Assembly (NCBI GenBank): GCA_016342755.1
Contig: JAEINS010000013.1
Span: 1 to 64,000 of the forward strand
Length of the DNA stretch: 64,000 nucleotides
Source: Melioribacteraceae bacterium
GTDB taxonomy: Bacteria > Bacteroidota > Ignavibacteria > Ignavibacteriales > Melioribacteraceae
Direction of reading: 5' to 3'
Part shown: piece by piece, positions 16,212-25,457 of the stretch
Layout: the number at the start of each line of letters is the position of its first letter
Position numbering within the stretch: position 1 is the stretch's first letter
Notes under the pieces: model-generated
What the model was told of the DNA's origin: nothing
The model's database searches: none
The model's input: the letters and a program-made list of their open reading frames with translations, nothing else
Made by a program: the position numbers and the translations under genes

Positions 16212-17775
16212 CCTTTATCCATAGCTTTATTTTAGGGAGTGAAATTTTAAATACAGAACCTTTTCCAACTTCACTTTTTAATTCAATTTTACCGGAATGT
16301 GAATCCACAATGTTTTTTACAATTGATAAACCAAGTCCGGTTCCTTTTGTATTATGGACATTGCCGGATGTAGCTCTGAAAAACTTATCGAATATTTTAG
16401 TCCGCTCATCATTGGAGATTCCAATTCCAAAATCTTCCACTTGGAAATATATATAATCCTTATCCTGACCGGTAGAAATAACTATTTCTTTTTTATCTAA
16501 TGAATATTTAATTGCATTATCAATCAGATTTATAACAGCCTCAGAAATTGCTTCACCATCAAACATAGTTGAATCTAAATCATGTTTATCAAATTTACAT
16601 TTAAATCCTTTGTTAGTTAAATGGAACTCATAAGTATCAATAACAAGCTGAATTATTTCGTTCAGATTATTTTCACTAACCTTATAAATTCTTTTGCCAG
16701 CTTCCATTTTTGAAAAATTTAATATCGAAGAAACTATCCGGCTTAATCTGTTTGTCTCTTTGTGAATTATTGAATAGTATTCCTTCTTTTTTTCTTCCGA
16801 TTTAATTCTATCCATTTCTAAAGTTTCAGAAAACATGCTTATCAAAGCAAGCGGAGTTTTTAATTCATGCGAAACGTTAGATACAAAATCAGATTTTAAC
16901 TGAGCAAGTTTCATTTCCTTTTTTATATTATAGAAAACAAATCCGGCAGCTATAAAAATTATTATCAAAGTAAAAACTAAAATTATGTAGTTATAACTGA
17001 GTCTGTCTGCAACTAAGTTTGAAATGGTTTCACCTTTCAGACTAATTCCCAAATTGTAAAATGGAATTAACCATAACGTTTTTTTGTTTGTCATCTTAAT
17101 TTTTTCTAATTCCGGTTCATTTGTATAAACAAGGGATGAATCTCTTATATCTTCAATTTGAGAAATGAATTTCCCTTTTATAACTTCCTGAATTTTAGGA
17201 GCCAGAGTTTCTGTAATAAAATTTCTTGAATCGATTATCATTCCATGGATATTAGTTTCGCCATTATTATTCGGCACTAAAAAGATAAGTGATAGAAATG
17301 AGCTGTTATCATTAGAAAAAAGAGGTTCAATCCTGTTGTAACCAAGATCCAAGTATTTTGATAAATAATTTTTTTTAGAGTCGATTGTTGGTTTTAGACC
17401 GTCTATAATTGCCGAAATAGAATCGCGTTCCTTTTCATCGTTTACATGAAGTGAAATATTCTCTTTGCCGATAATAAATATTGCCTTGATGGGTTTATTA
17501 TTTTGGAACAAGTTTTTGATTCTAATCTCTTTATCAGATTTTTCTAAATCAGAGTATAGAATAATACTATTTATATCACGCTGCCAATCTTTTAATATAT
17601 CTTGAGAATATTGGTTGATAGAGAAAATGATAGTCTCTAACTGCTCGTTATAAGCTTCTTCAATAAATCTTTCATTCTCATTTAAACTATTGAACTGCAT
17701 AAAAAGAATAATAATTAATGGCAAAGCAATAAGAGTTGATAGACCGGCAATTATTTGTTTTAGAGCTTTATTCAT
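16189..17775 (-). CDS. Membrane sensor histidine kinase with periplasmic sensor domain
   Basis: A 528-residue sensor. One transmembrane helix sits at 9-27 and a second at about 262-285. They enclose a periplasmic region of about 230 residues that probably has a double-Cache-like fold. After the second helix come HisKA with H303 in SNVSHELKTP, the N box LIDNAIKYS, G1 EDFGIGIS and G2 TKGTGLGLSIV. It should phosphorylate the OmpR-type regulator encoded immediately downstream. Because the third gene is a dicarboxylate/glutamate symporter, the ligand may be an organic acid or amino acid, as for DctB (inference). Confidence 0.92.
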   Translation of the reverse strand: MNKALKQIIAGLSTLIALPLIIILFMQFNSLNENERFIEEAYNEQLETIIFSINQYSQDILKDWQRDINSIILYSDLEKSDKEIRIKNLFQNNKPIKAIFIIGKENISLHVNDEKERDSISAIIDGLKPTIDSKKNYLSKYLDLGYNRIEPLFSNDNSSFLSLIFLVPNNNGETNIHGMIIDSRNFITETLAPKIQEVIKGKFISQIEDIRDSSLVYTNEPELEKIKMTNKKTLWLIPFYNLGISLKGETISNLVADRLSYNYIILVFTLIIIFIAAGFVFYNIKKEMKLAQLKSDFVSNVSHELKTPLALISMFSETLEMDRIKSEEKKKEYYSIIHKETNRLSRIVSSILNFSKMEAGKRIYKVSENNLNEIIQLVIDTYEFHLTNKGFKCKFDKHDLDSTMFDGEAISEAVINLIDNAIKYSLDKKEIVISTGQDKDYIYFQVEDFGIGISNDERTKIFDKFFRATSGNVHNTKGTGLGLSIVKNIVDSHSGKIELKSEVGKGSVFKISLPKIKLWIKDEKDISC

Positions 17776-17859
17776 TTTTTTAGAATTTTGTTGAACCGAA
17801 AATAAAAAAAACAGATGTTAAACAAAATCTGATTCGATTAAAAAATTAGAGAAGGCAAT

Positions 17860-17997
17860 ATGCCATGCATCACTTTAATAATTATACTTTTAGTTCCGCT
17901 AATGTTTCAAGTTTTTTATTTGCAAATAATGCAGCAAAAGAGGCATAAAGAAATAACCGAAATTTTGAGGCGGGTTGAAGAAAAACTAAACGCCTAG
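17860..17997 (+). CDS. Candidate 45-residue single-pass membrane microprotein
   Basis: This small open frame was read directly from the sequence. It has an AGAGAAGG ribosome site 4 bases before the ATG and ends in TAG at 17995. Residues 5-21 are strongly hydrophobic (TLIIILLVPLMFQVFYL). Residues 25-45 form a charged amphipathic helix (QQKRHKEITEILRRVEEK). This is the layout of many small membrane regulators. It lies alone on the plus strand in the 236-bp spacer, divergent from the sensor kinase and convergent with the lipoprotein gene. Function unknown; a role in modulating the kinase or symporter is speculation. Confidence 0.5.
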   Translation: MPCITLIIILLVPLMFQVFYLQIMQQKRHKEITEILRRVEEKLNA

Positions 17998-18011
17998 TTA
18001 AGTTGCAATTA

Positions 18012-18566
18012 CTAAGCTTTGTTTCCACCGTAAAAATAAATTGTTGGAGTCTCTATAATTTCTAAGCAGGTTCCGGCAAGCAGAATTTCTTTGCCAAGTA
18101 TTAATAAAGATTTTTCATTTGATAAAGTATCAATATCCGCAAACACCTCTTGTTTATTGATCATATTTATTGAAGCAGCAATATATGCCGATTGGCATTT
18201 GAATTTTTGATATTTTTCAAATTGATCTTTTGTACATTCCAGCGTAAGAATAATTTTTTCACCAAAATCTTTTTTTGATTCAGCAATAAGTTTATAGCCA
18301 GCGTATGTTTTTTGAAAATCAATTATAGTCGTATCTATAACTATGCTATTGGCAAAAAGTTTATTTAAGTAGTCATTAAAAATTTTAGGATCTGAGCCTG
18401 GAAGCAATAGAGCATCATATTTTGATAGAAGAGATTTTTCTACTTTTGAATTAAAAGAATACATCTGATTATGCGGAAGTGAATCTGTTTTATTTTTTGA
18501 ACAACTTAGCAGTATTAAAATTCCGCTTACAATTAAAAGAGTTCTGGTAAATTTTGATGAGTCCAA
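18012..18566 (-). CDS. Lipoprotein of unknown function
   Basis: A 184-residue protein with an N-terminal membrane segment and lipobox LLSC (C22), so it is lipid-anchored at the inner or outer membrane. The mature part mixes helices and strands (SLLSKYDALLLPGSDP, LNKLFANSIVIDTTIIDF, GEKIILTLECTKDQFEKYQ) with two further cysteines. I do not recognise a family. It follows the thioredoxin gene by 61 bp on the same strand and may share its transcript. Confidence 0.6.
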   Translation of the reverse strand: MDSSKFTRTLLIVSGILILLSCSKNKTDSLPHNQMYSFNSKVEKSLLSKYDALLLPGSDPKIFNDYLNKLFANSIVIDTTIIDFQKTYAGYKLIAESKKDFGEKIILTLECTKDQFEKYQKFKCQSAYIAASINMINKQEVFADIDTLSNEKSLLILGKEILLAGTCLEIIETPTIYFYGGNKA

Positions 18567-18627
18567 TTTATATCTCCAAATTAAATATGAACTTTTCTAC
18601 AACATAATAATTAAAAAGTTGCAGAAA

Positions 18628-18957
18628 TTAAAACATCATACCGTAAGGTCTGTTAATTTCTTTTTCTAATTCAACAAGACTGATATTCCGAATTTTTCTA
18701 ATAAATTCTTTGCTTTCAAAAAATATAATTAATACAGGAACAGTATGAATACTAAACTGCGAAGATACACCGGGCATTTCTTGAATATCAATATAAACAA
18801 AATCAATTTTAGAGAAATTTTCTTTTAGCAATTCTTTAACCTTAGGACGGACAACTTTGCAAACGCCGCATTCATCCGATCCGAAGTAAACACAAACGGC
18901 TTCAGATTTCTCTATTTTATTTTCTAGTTCTGCCATTGTTGTTATATCAGAATTCAT
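18628..18957 (-). CDS. Thioredoxin-family protein (CGVC active site)
   Basis: A 109-residue cytoplasmic thioredoxin fold with no signal peptide. The redox motif is CGVC in FGSDECGVCKVVRPKV, and the cis-proline is in the HTVPVLIIF strand. The active-site dipeptide GV differs from the GP of housekeeping thioredoxin, so it is more likely an accessory thiol protein. It starts 7 bp after the RecQ stop, in the MATE-RecQ-thioredoxin-lipoprotein unit. Confidence 0.88.
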   Translation of the reverse strand: MNSDITTMAELENKIEKSEAVCVYFGSDECGVCKVVRPKVKELLKENFSKIDFVYIDIQEMPGVSSQFSIHTVPVLIIFFESKEFIRKIRNISLVELEKEINRPYGMMF

Positions 18958-18964
18958 AATTCAC

Positions 18965-20410
18965 CTAATCAAGATTACAAATATCACAATTACCACAGGC
19001 TTCTTCATCATGAAATCCGAAATACTCAGATATATTTACTCTTCTGCACTTTTCGGTTCTAAAATACTGAACTACTGACAAAAGCTTTTTATTATCTGAA
19101 GTTAATTTTTCCTGAAGTAGTTCTTCATCTTCCAACTGTTCGGGTAATTTTTTTATGATTTTTAGATCACCGTATTCTATCGATCCTTCTGTAACTCCGT
19201 ATCTATCAAGCATTCCTAAAGCAGTTTCTAATCTAAAATCATTCCTGTTTTTGTAAGAAAGTTGTTCACGGAGATATTCATTTTTCATGGAATTAGCTTC
19301 GGTTGTTCTGTTTTTTAGAAGTTCATATAAACGATAATAAAACTCGCTGTCAGGATTAGACCATTTAATAAACTCCATCTGCGTGTAAAGGTCATCCTGA
19401 TTATAAATTAATAGACAAAGAGAATCTTTTCCGTCACGACCAGCTCTTCCAATTTCCTGATAATATGATTCGATTGATGATGGAACTTCAGCATGAATGA
19501 TGAAACGAATATCAGCTTTATCAATGCCCATTCCAAAAGCATTAGTTGCCAGCATTAATTTTTCTTTCCCGCTTATGAATTTTCTCTGTATCTGTTTTCT
19601 AATTTTGTTTGGGAGCTTTCCGTGATAAACTCCATGTTTAAAACTTTTGTCGCCAATTTTTTCTGAAAATTTTTCTAAGGTTGAAATAAGCGAAAAATAA
19701 ATGATCCCGAAGCCTTCAAATTTATGAAGCGCATTAATAACCTGATCCATCTTTTCATCGATGTCGTAAGCTTCCTGTGCCTCTAAGCGCAGATTTGGTC
19801 TTTGAATTCCCTGGTGAAATGTTTTAATCTCGTCAGGTTCTAAATGAAGCTTTCTAACTATGTCAATCTGTACGTCCGGTGTCGCAGTGGCTGTAAGAGC
19901 TATTGTTAGAGGATTACCCAACAATTTTCTAAACTCGCCAATTCTTGAATAGTCAGGTCTAAAATCATGTCCCCATTCAGAAACACAATGCGCCTCATCA
20001 ATTGCTAATAAGCCAATTTTTACTTTCTTAATCTCATTTACAAATTCAGTTTTTCTGAACCTTTCCGGCGTTACATATAAAAGCTTTATCTTCCCATTTA
20101 CAAAATCAGATAGTCTTTTCTCTTTTTCAATTTTTGAGACAGTTGAGTTTATATAAGCAGCCGGAATTCCCTTAGCTTTTAAAGCTTCAACCTGATCTTG
20201 CATTAAAGCAATTAACGGACTCATAACTATTGTTCCGCCTTCTAAACATAAAGCCGGGACTTGATAACATAACGATTTACCGCCACCGGTAGGCATTAAA
20301 ACCAATGTGTGTTTTTTATCAGCTAAGATTCTATTTATAATTGTTTCTTGTTTCCCTCTAAAGGAATCGAAACCAAAATATTTTTTTAATATATATTTAG
20401 GAGTGTTCAT
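18965..20410 (-). CDS. recQ: RecQ-type ATP-dependent DNA helicase, short form
   Basis: A 3'-5' DNA helicase for recombination and fork repair. Motif I is MPTGGGKSLCYQVPAL, motif II DEAHCVSEWGHDFRP, motif III ALTATA and motif VI QEIGRAGRDG. The zinc-binding cysteines are at the very C-terminus (KCRRVNISEYF and ACGNCDIC). At 481 residues it is shorter than E. coli RecQ (about 610): it stops right after the zinc motif, so no HRDC domain and no separate winged helix follow. A helical stretch before the zinc site may replace the latter. It overlaps the MATE gene by 14 bp. Confidence 0.92.
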   Translation of the reverse strand: MNTPKYILKKYFGFDSFRGKQETIINRILADKKHTLVLMPTGGGKSLCYQVPALCLEGGTIVMSPLIALMQDQVEALKAKGIPAAYINSTVSKIEKEKRLSDFVNGKIKLLYVTPERFRKTEFVNEIKKVKIGLLAIDEAHCVSEWGHDFRPDYSRIGEFRKLLGNPLTIALTATATPDVQIDIVRKLHLEPDEIKTFHQGIQRPNLRLEAQEAYDIDEKMDQVINALHKFEGFGIIYFSLISTLEKFSEKIGDKSFKHGVYHGKLPNKIRKQIQRKFISGKEKLMLATNAFGMGIDKADIRFIIHAEVPSSIESYYQEIGRAGRDGKDSLCLLIYNQDDLYTQMEFIKWSNPDSEFYYRLYELLKNRTTEANSMKNEYLREQLSYKNRNDFRLETALGMLDRYGVTEGSIEYGDLKIIKKLPEQLEDEELLQEKLTSDNKKLLSVVQYFRTEKCRRVNISEYFGFHDEEACGNCDICNLD

Positions 20411-21743
20411 TTTTTATTACTTCTATTTTGTAATTAAATCTTAATGTAAAAAATATTGCGACAAGTGTTAAGCCAAGCAATAATCCAATCCAAATGCCTA
20501 TTGCACCCATTTCATATTTGAATGCGATTATATAACCAACAGGCAGTGATATTACCCAGTATGCTATAAATGTTGCTATCATTGGGATTTTAACATCAGT
20601 TATACCGCGTAAAAGTCCGAGTCCAACTGCCTGAACTCCGTCTGATATTTGGAAAAACGCTGCTATAACCAGAAGTGACGCGGCAATCTCTATAACCTCT
20701 GTATCAACAACAAAAAGCCAAGGCAGGTAGTTTCTGAATGCGATGAATATTATACCAAACGAACTCATCAAAATTGAAGAAAACATAATGGAACTAAACC
20801 CGATTGGCTTTAGGGAATCGAAGTCTTTCTTTCCCATTGCAGTTCCTACTCTTATTGTTGAAGCTGCTGAGATTCCAAGTATTATCATAAACGAAATTGA
20901 TGCAAAACTAATTCCTATTTGATGAGCCGCTAGTGCATTACTGCTTATCCATCCCATCATTATTGAAGAGAACGAAAATGCAAAGACCTCAAAAAACGCG
21001 GTAAAGCCGCTTGGTACTCCAAGATTAATTAACTTCCTAATTATTGGCCAGTTTATATTTTTGAATCTTAATGTAGGATCGTATTCCTTAAAGTGTTTGT
21101 TAGTTACAACAAAAGAAAAAAGCGCAATAGCCATAAATAATCTTGTTATAAGGCTTGCATATCCTGCTCCGTCAAGTCCCAGAGCCGGCATTCCCAGTTT
21201 CCCGTAAATTAGAATCCAGTTTCCAAAAACATTTACAACATTTGAAATTATAGCTATATACATAGCCGGTTTAGTGAAAGAAAGTCCTTCAATAAACTGG
21301 CGATATGTTTGAAACAGCATAAATGGAATTATTGAAAAACCTATAATTCTCATGTATGATCCGGCCAGCAGAACAACTTCTTCCGGCTGATTTAAATATT
21401 CAAGAAAATAAGAAGCTATAAAAACTAATCCGGTAAAAATTATTGAAAAAAATATATTAACCAATAATGACTGTCTTAGTAAAATTCCGCATTCTTCATG
21501 ATTATTACCGCCTTTTGCCATTGCGACAAGCGGAGTAACAGCGATGCTAATGCCTATTCCAAGTACCAGTAATAGAAAGAAAATTCCATTTACAAGTGAA
21601 GATGCGGCAAGCTGATCGGAACCAACACGCCCTACCATTGCACTATCGGTTATTCCGAGGAGTACATGCCCAAGCTGGCCAATAATAACCGGTACCGCGA
21701 GTGTAAAGGTTTTTTTTATTTCAGAAATATATTTTTTTAGCAT
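20397..21743 (-). CDS. MATE-family multidrug/cation efflux transporter
   Basis: An inner-membrane exporter of 448 residues with 12 predicted helices in two similar halves. The N-terminal VPVIIGQLGHVLLGITDSAMVGRVG is the family signature, and the second half repeats it from about residue 235 (INLGVPSGFTAFFEVFAFS). NorM-type transporters expel organic cations in exchange for Na+ or H+. It is the first gene of a minus-strand unit with recQ, and their coding regions overlap. Confidence 0.92.
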   Translation of the reverse strand: MLKKYISEIKKTFTLAVPVIIGQLGHVLLGITDSAMVGRVGSDQLAASSLVNGIFFLLLVLGIGISIAVTPLVAMAKGGNNHEECGILLRQSLLVNIFFSIIFTGLVFIASYFLEYLNQPEEVVLLAGSYMRIIGFSIIPFMLFQTYRQFIEGLSFTKPAMYIAIISNVVNVFGNWILIYGKLGMPALGLDGAGYASLITRLFMAIALFSFVVTNKHFKEYDPTLRFKNINWPIIRKLINLGVPSGFTAFFEVFAFSFSSIMMGWISSNALAAHQIGISFASISFMIILGISAASTIRVGTAMGKKDFDSLKPIGFSSIMFSSILMSSFGIIFIAFRNYLPWLFVVDTEVIEIAASLLVIAAFFQISDGVQAVGLGLLRGITDVKIPMIATFIAYWVISLPVGYIIAFKYEMGAIGIWIGLLLGLTLVAIFFTLRFNYKIEVIKNEHS

Positions 21744-21782
21744 AACTAGTTTTTATTCACAAGAGAATGGTTTAAAAATAAA

Positions 21783-21850
21783 AAAGATTTCTCATCCCGA
21801 ACATTATTTAGTGAAACTGCATGTTGGCAGACAGGAGATCTTTTTAAAAG
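21783..21850 (-). terminator. Terminator-like inverted repeat after ribH
   Basis: On the minus strand AAAAAGATCTC and GAGAAATCTTTTTT form an imperfect stem around a loop of about 38 bases, followed by TATTTTT. It lies 35-100 bases beyond the ribH stop. GAGAAATCT with ATCCCGA resembles dispersed palindromic repeats known in Bacteroidetes intergenic DNA, so it may be a decayed repeat doing terminator duty. Confidence 0.4.
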
Positions 21851-21882
21851 AGTTTATAAAATTATAACTGTTTTATTGCTTA

Positions 21883-22347
21883 TTAAAGTTTTCCAACCAA
21901 ATCAATCATTTCAATTGCAGTTATAGCAGCGTCCCAGCCTTTATTACCGGCTTTTGTTCCGGCACGTTCAATAGCCTGCTCAATTGTATCGGTTGTTACA
22001 ACACCAAATATTACTGGTACACCGGTTTCAAGACCAACACTTGCAATACCTTTTGAAACTTCTGAAGCTACAAAGTCGAAGTGCGGAGTTGCGCCTCTAA
22101 TAACAGCTCCTAAACAAATAACTGCATCGTATTTGCCCGATGAAGCCATCTTTTTAGAAATAAGCGGAATTTCAAAAGCTCCCGGAACCCAGGTTACTGT
22201 AATATCATCTTCTTTTCCACCGTGCCGTACAATACAATCTATTGCGCCTGATAATAATTTATTAGAAATAAATTCGTTAAATCGGCCAACTATTATTCCT
22301 AATTTTTTACCTTTTGAATTTAAATGTCCTTGTATAACTTTTGCCAT
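21883..22347 (-). CDS. ribH: 6,7-dimethyl-8-ribityllumazine synthase
   Basis: The penultimate enzyme of riboflavin synthesis, which condenses 5-amino-6-ribitylamino-uracil with 3,4-dihydroxybutanone 4-phosphate. Its 154 residues are normal. Conserved pieces are [49 protein letters not shown] (with the catalytic His) and [27 protein letters not shown] (read in parts). It is the last gene of the rib operon, 12 bp after ribBA. Confidence 0.97.
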   Translation of the reverse strand: MAKVIQGHLNSKGKKLGIIVGRFNEFISNKLLSGAIDCIVRHGGKEDDITVTWVPGAFEIPLISKKMASSGKYDAVICLGAVIRGATPHFDFVASEVSKGIASVGLETGVPVIFGVVTTDTIEQAIERAGTKAGNKGWDAAITAIEMIDLVGKL

Positions 22348-22359
22348 CTCTGTCTCCGT

Positions 22360-23592
22360 TTATTTGTTATCTTTATCATAAAATAACATGTGACCCATTT
22401 TTTCTTGTTTAGTGTTCATGTAAAATTCGTTGCTCTCATTAACTTCGCAAATTATAGGAACTCTTTCGGTTACTTCCAATTCATAACCCTTTAACCCGAC
22501 AATTTTTTGCGGATTATTTGTCATCAATCTTATTTTTTTTAGTCCCAGGTCTTTCAATATCTGAGCACCAATTCCGTAATCTCTTAGATCAGGTTTAAAG
22601 CCCAGCTCAACATTTGCTTCAACAGTATCTCTGCCATGTTCCTGAAGTTCATAAGCTTTTAATTTATTTACAATTCCGATGCCGCGTCCTTCCTGTCGCA
22701 TATAAAGTACAACTCCGCAGCCTTCTTTTTCAACCATTTGTAATGCGCTTGCTAACTGATCTCCACAGTCGCATCTGTTGGAACCAAAAACATCACCTGT
22801 TAAACACTCCGAATGAACTCTTACCAAAACTGATTCTTGTGAAGATAAATCTCCTTTTACTATGGCTAAAGGATTATCGTTTCTATCTATTTTATTTGTA
22901 TATAAATGACATTTGAATTTTCCGTATTTAGAAGGAAGATCAACTATAGCTTCTCTTTCAATAAGTTTTTCTTTATGTCTTCTATATTCAATAAGATCAG
23001 CAATAGTTATAAGTTTCATTTTATGTTTATCGGCAAACTTTCTAAGTTCAGGAACTCTGGCCATTGTTCCATCTTCATTCATAATTTCACATAAAATTCC
23101 GGATGGTTTTAATCCTGCTAAAACTGGAAGATCAAGAGCTGCTTCTGTGTGTCCGGTTCTTTTTAAAACTCCGCCATTCTGCGCAACAAGCGGGAAGATG
23201 TGTCCGGGACGGGCATAATCGGAAGCCGTAGTGTTTTCATCAACTATAGTAACAATGGTTTTATATCTATCGTACGCAGAAATACCAGTTGTAGTACCAT
23301 GTTTGTAATCTATTGTAATTGTAAAAGGTGTTTCATGAATTGATGTATTGTTATCAACCATTTTTGCAAGATTCAATTCTTCAGCTCTTTGCTCAGTTAT
23401 AGAAACGCATAACATTCCGCGGGCTTCTTTTACAATAAAATTTACATGATCGGGAGTAACCATTTCGGAGGCCATAATAATATCGCCTTCATTTTCACGA
23501 TCTTCATCGTCGGCCACAATCACCATTTTACCATTTTTAATATCTTCAATTGCGTCTTCAATTGAATTGAATTTTATTTTTTTATCGGTCAT
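22360..23592 (-). CDS. ribBA: Bifunctional DHBP synthase / GTP cyclohydrolase II
   Basis: This enzyme starts both arms of riboflavin synthesis. The N-terminal RibB domain (1-200) has the acidic loop DDEDRENEGD, RPGHIFPL and RTGHTEA. The C-terminal RibA domain (205-410) has the zinc ligands in SECLTGDVFGSNRCDCG, RQEGRGIGI and TNNPQKI. Both sets of catalytic residues look intact, so both activities are expected. The length (410) fits the fused form. It follows ribE with a 2-bp gap. Confidence 0.97.
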   Translation of the reverse strand: MTDKKIKFNSIEDAIEDIKNGKMVIVADDEDRENEGDIIMASEMVTPDHVNFIVKEARGMLCVSITEQRAEELNLAKMVDNNTSIHETPFTITIDYKHGTTTGISAYDRYKTIVTIVDENTTASDYARPGHIFPLVAQNGGVLKRTGHTEAALDLPVLAGLKPSGILCEIMNEDGTMARVPELRKFADKHKMKLITIADLIEYRRHKEKLIEREAIVDLPSKYGKFKCHLYTNKIDRNDNPLAIVKGDLSSQESVLVRVHSECLTGDVFGSNRCDCGDQLASALQMVEKEGCGVVLYMRQEGRGIGIVNKLKAYELQEHGRDTVEANVELGFKPDLRDYGIGAQILKDLGLKKIRLMTNNPQKIVGLKGYELEVTERVPIICEVNESNEFYMNTKQEKMGHMLFYDKDNK

Positions 23593-23594
23593 TT

Positions 23595-24236
23595 TTAATA
23601 TCCTAGTTTATTAAACCATTCTGCTGAAAATTTTTGGTCTTCAGGTTTATTAGCACTAATTAATTTTTCTATATATTTTGCAAGAACATCTGTTTCCAAA
23701 TTTACAGTTGAACCAGTTTGTTTGGTCATTAATACTGTTTTTTGCCAAGTGTGCGGAATAACAGAGATATTTATTTTATTATAATTTACTTTTGCAATTG
23801 TTAAACTGATACCGTCAATTGTAATTGAGCCTTCATCAATTAAGTATTTATCTAAGTGGCTGGGTACATCAATTTCGAGATCGTAATTATCGCCAAGTTT
23901 AGTAATGTTTGTAATTGTTCCAATTCCATTTACATGACCCAAAACAAGGTGACCGCCTAATCTGTCGGAAAGCCGCAAAGCTCTTTCAAGATTAACATTA
24001 GCATTTACAGTTATATTTTTTAGAGTTGTTTTGTTAAGAGTTTCTCCAACGGTATCAGCCCAAAAAGCATTTTTATCAATTTCGGTAACAGTTAAACAGA
24101 CTCCGTTTACGGCAATGGAATCATCTACTTTTGAATTTTCTAAAACCGTATTAGCAGATATCTTAAGCTTTTTTCCTCCCGCAATTGGTCTTATTGAAAC
24201 TACTTTCCCAACTTCTTCAATTAATCCGGTGAACAT
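23595..24236 (-). CDS. ribE: Riboflavin synthase, alpha subunit
   Basis: Dismutates two lumazine molecules into riboflavin. The 213 residues form the usual two internally similar lumazine-binding barrels. The first starts MFTGLIEEVGKV with AVNGVCLTV, and the second is GHVNGIGTI with TIDGISLTIA. The C-terminal helix that makes the trimer is present (DVLAKYIEKLI). The gene overlaps ribD by one base and precedes ribBA by 2 bp, so it is in the core of the operon. Confidence 0.96.
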   Translation of the reverse strand: MFTGLIEEVGKVVSIRPIAGGKKLKISANTVLENSKVDDSIAVNGVCLTVTEIDKNAFWADTVGETLNKTTLKNITVNANVNLERALRLSDRLGGHLVLGHVNGIGTITNITKLGDNYDLEIDVPSHLDKYLIDEGSITIDGISLTIAKVNYNKINISVIPHTWQKTVLMTKQTGSTVNLETDVLAKYIEKLISANKPEDQKFSAEWFNKLGY

Positions 24237-25312
24237 TATTTTTTCCTAAATACACTTTTAATGTCGTCACCTAATTTATCAAGACTAACAAGTTCAAGTT
24301 CAATTGTTGAAGTTAACTTAACAGCATCTAATCCTTTACCAAATAACTTAGGTGTAGAAAGGAAAATAATTTCATCAAACAATTTTTGTCCTATAAATTC
24401 CGAGAATATTCTCTGTCCGCCTTCAACAAAAAGTGAACTGATATTTTCTTCCCCTAGAATTGCTAAAACTTCTTTTAGATCTAATAAACCATCGTATTGG
24501 GTTTGTAATTCAATTACCCTTACTCCATTTTTCTTAAGGCTGTTTATTTTTTCCGGGTTGGAATCTTTTCTGGTGAAAAGCCATGTACTAGCCTGATTAC
24601 CGTCTGTGAAAATTTGAGATTCAACCGGACTTATCAATTCATCATCTAAAACAATTCTGTAAGGATCACGTCCTTCTATATGCCTGACGGTAAGCTGCGG
24701 ATTATCAATGCCAACGGTGTTTGCGCCTACCATTACCGCATCATAATAAGATCTTTGCTGATGAACAAAAATATTAGCTTCAACTCCTGTAATTTGAGTC
24801 TGGGATCCAATATCATCGTTAATTTTCCCATCCAGTGATTTTGCGATTTTCAGAGTTACATAAGGCATTCTAGACTTAATATATTTGAAAAAGAATCTAT
24901 TTAACTGTTTTCCTTTTTTTTCCGAAACACCGGTAACAACCTCAATACCGGCTTCTTTTAATATTTTAATACCTTTTCCTTTCACTTCCGGATTAGGATC
25001 AACATTCGCGATAACAACTCTTTTTATGTCATTCATAATAATTGAAGGAACACAAGGAGGTGTTTTTTTATTTTCATGGCAGCAAGGTTCAAGATTAACA
25101 TAAAGAGTTGCTCCGCTAACACTTTCGGAAGAGTTTGTTATAGCAAGCGCTTCGGCATGAGGACCGCCAAATATTCTATGATAATTTTCAGAAATTATTT
25201 TATCATCTTTAACAATTACACAGCCAACTAGCGGATTTGGACTTACTGCACCTCTACCATGTTCAGCTAATTCAAGACATCGACGCATATATTTTTTATC
25301 AATATTTTCCAT
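24236..25312 (-). CDS. ribD: Bifunctional riboflavin deaminase/reductase
   Basis: Carries out the second and third steps after GTP cyclohydrolase II. The N-terminal deaminase domain has the zinc motif HAEALAI and NLEPCCHENKKTPPC. The C-terminal reductase domain (from about 145) starts VTLKIAKSLDGKI and contains MVGANTVGIDNPQLTVR. I start at ATG 25312, which has GGGTGG 4 bases before it, rather than at TTG 25324. It is the first gene of ribD-ribE-ribBA-ribH. The 120-bp leader is too short for, and shows no trace of, an FMN riboswitch. Confidence 0.94.
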   Translation of the reverse strand: MENIDKKYMRRCLELAEHGRGAVSPNPLVGCVIVKDDKIISENYHRIFGGPHAEALAITNSSESVSGATLYVNLEPCCHENKKTPPCVPSIIMNDIKRVVIANVDPNPEVKGKGIKILKEAGIEVVTGVSEKKGKQLNRFFFKYIKSRMPYVTLKIAKSLDGKINDDIGSQTQITGVEANIFVHQQRSYYDAVMVGANTVGIDNPQLTVRHIEGRDPYRIVLDDELISPVESQIFTDGNQASTWLFTRKDSNPEKINSLKKNGVRVIELQTQYDGLLDLKEVLAILGEENISSLFVEGGQRIFSEFIGQKLFDEIIFLSTPKLFGKGLDAVKLTSTIELELVSLDKLGDDIKSVFRKK

Positions 25313-25424
25313 ATTTCCACCCAAAAAATTTTTAATCCGATTATAAAGATAACAATAAATTACCTAAGTTTTGTTCTTGTGTGATTAGAATTCTTAATAA
25401 CTAGCCATCCATAAAAATATTTGT

Positions 25425-25432
25425 TAAGTTTG
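25425..25432 (+). promoter_or_regulatory. Candidate -7 box for mrp operon (TAAGTTTG)
   Basis: TAAGTTTG fits TAnnTTTG. It ends one base before ATG 25434. If used, that ATG would lie at or before the transcript start, which argues for the later TTG start of mrp. Confidence 0.4.
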
Positions 25433-25457
25433 CATGTTAAAAAAAATGGAGGTTAAA

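Noticed and set aside
25313-25433. FMN riboswitch ahead of the riboflavin operon
   Set aside because: The spacer is too short and contains none of the conserved RFN helices.
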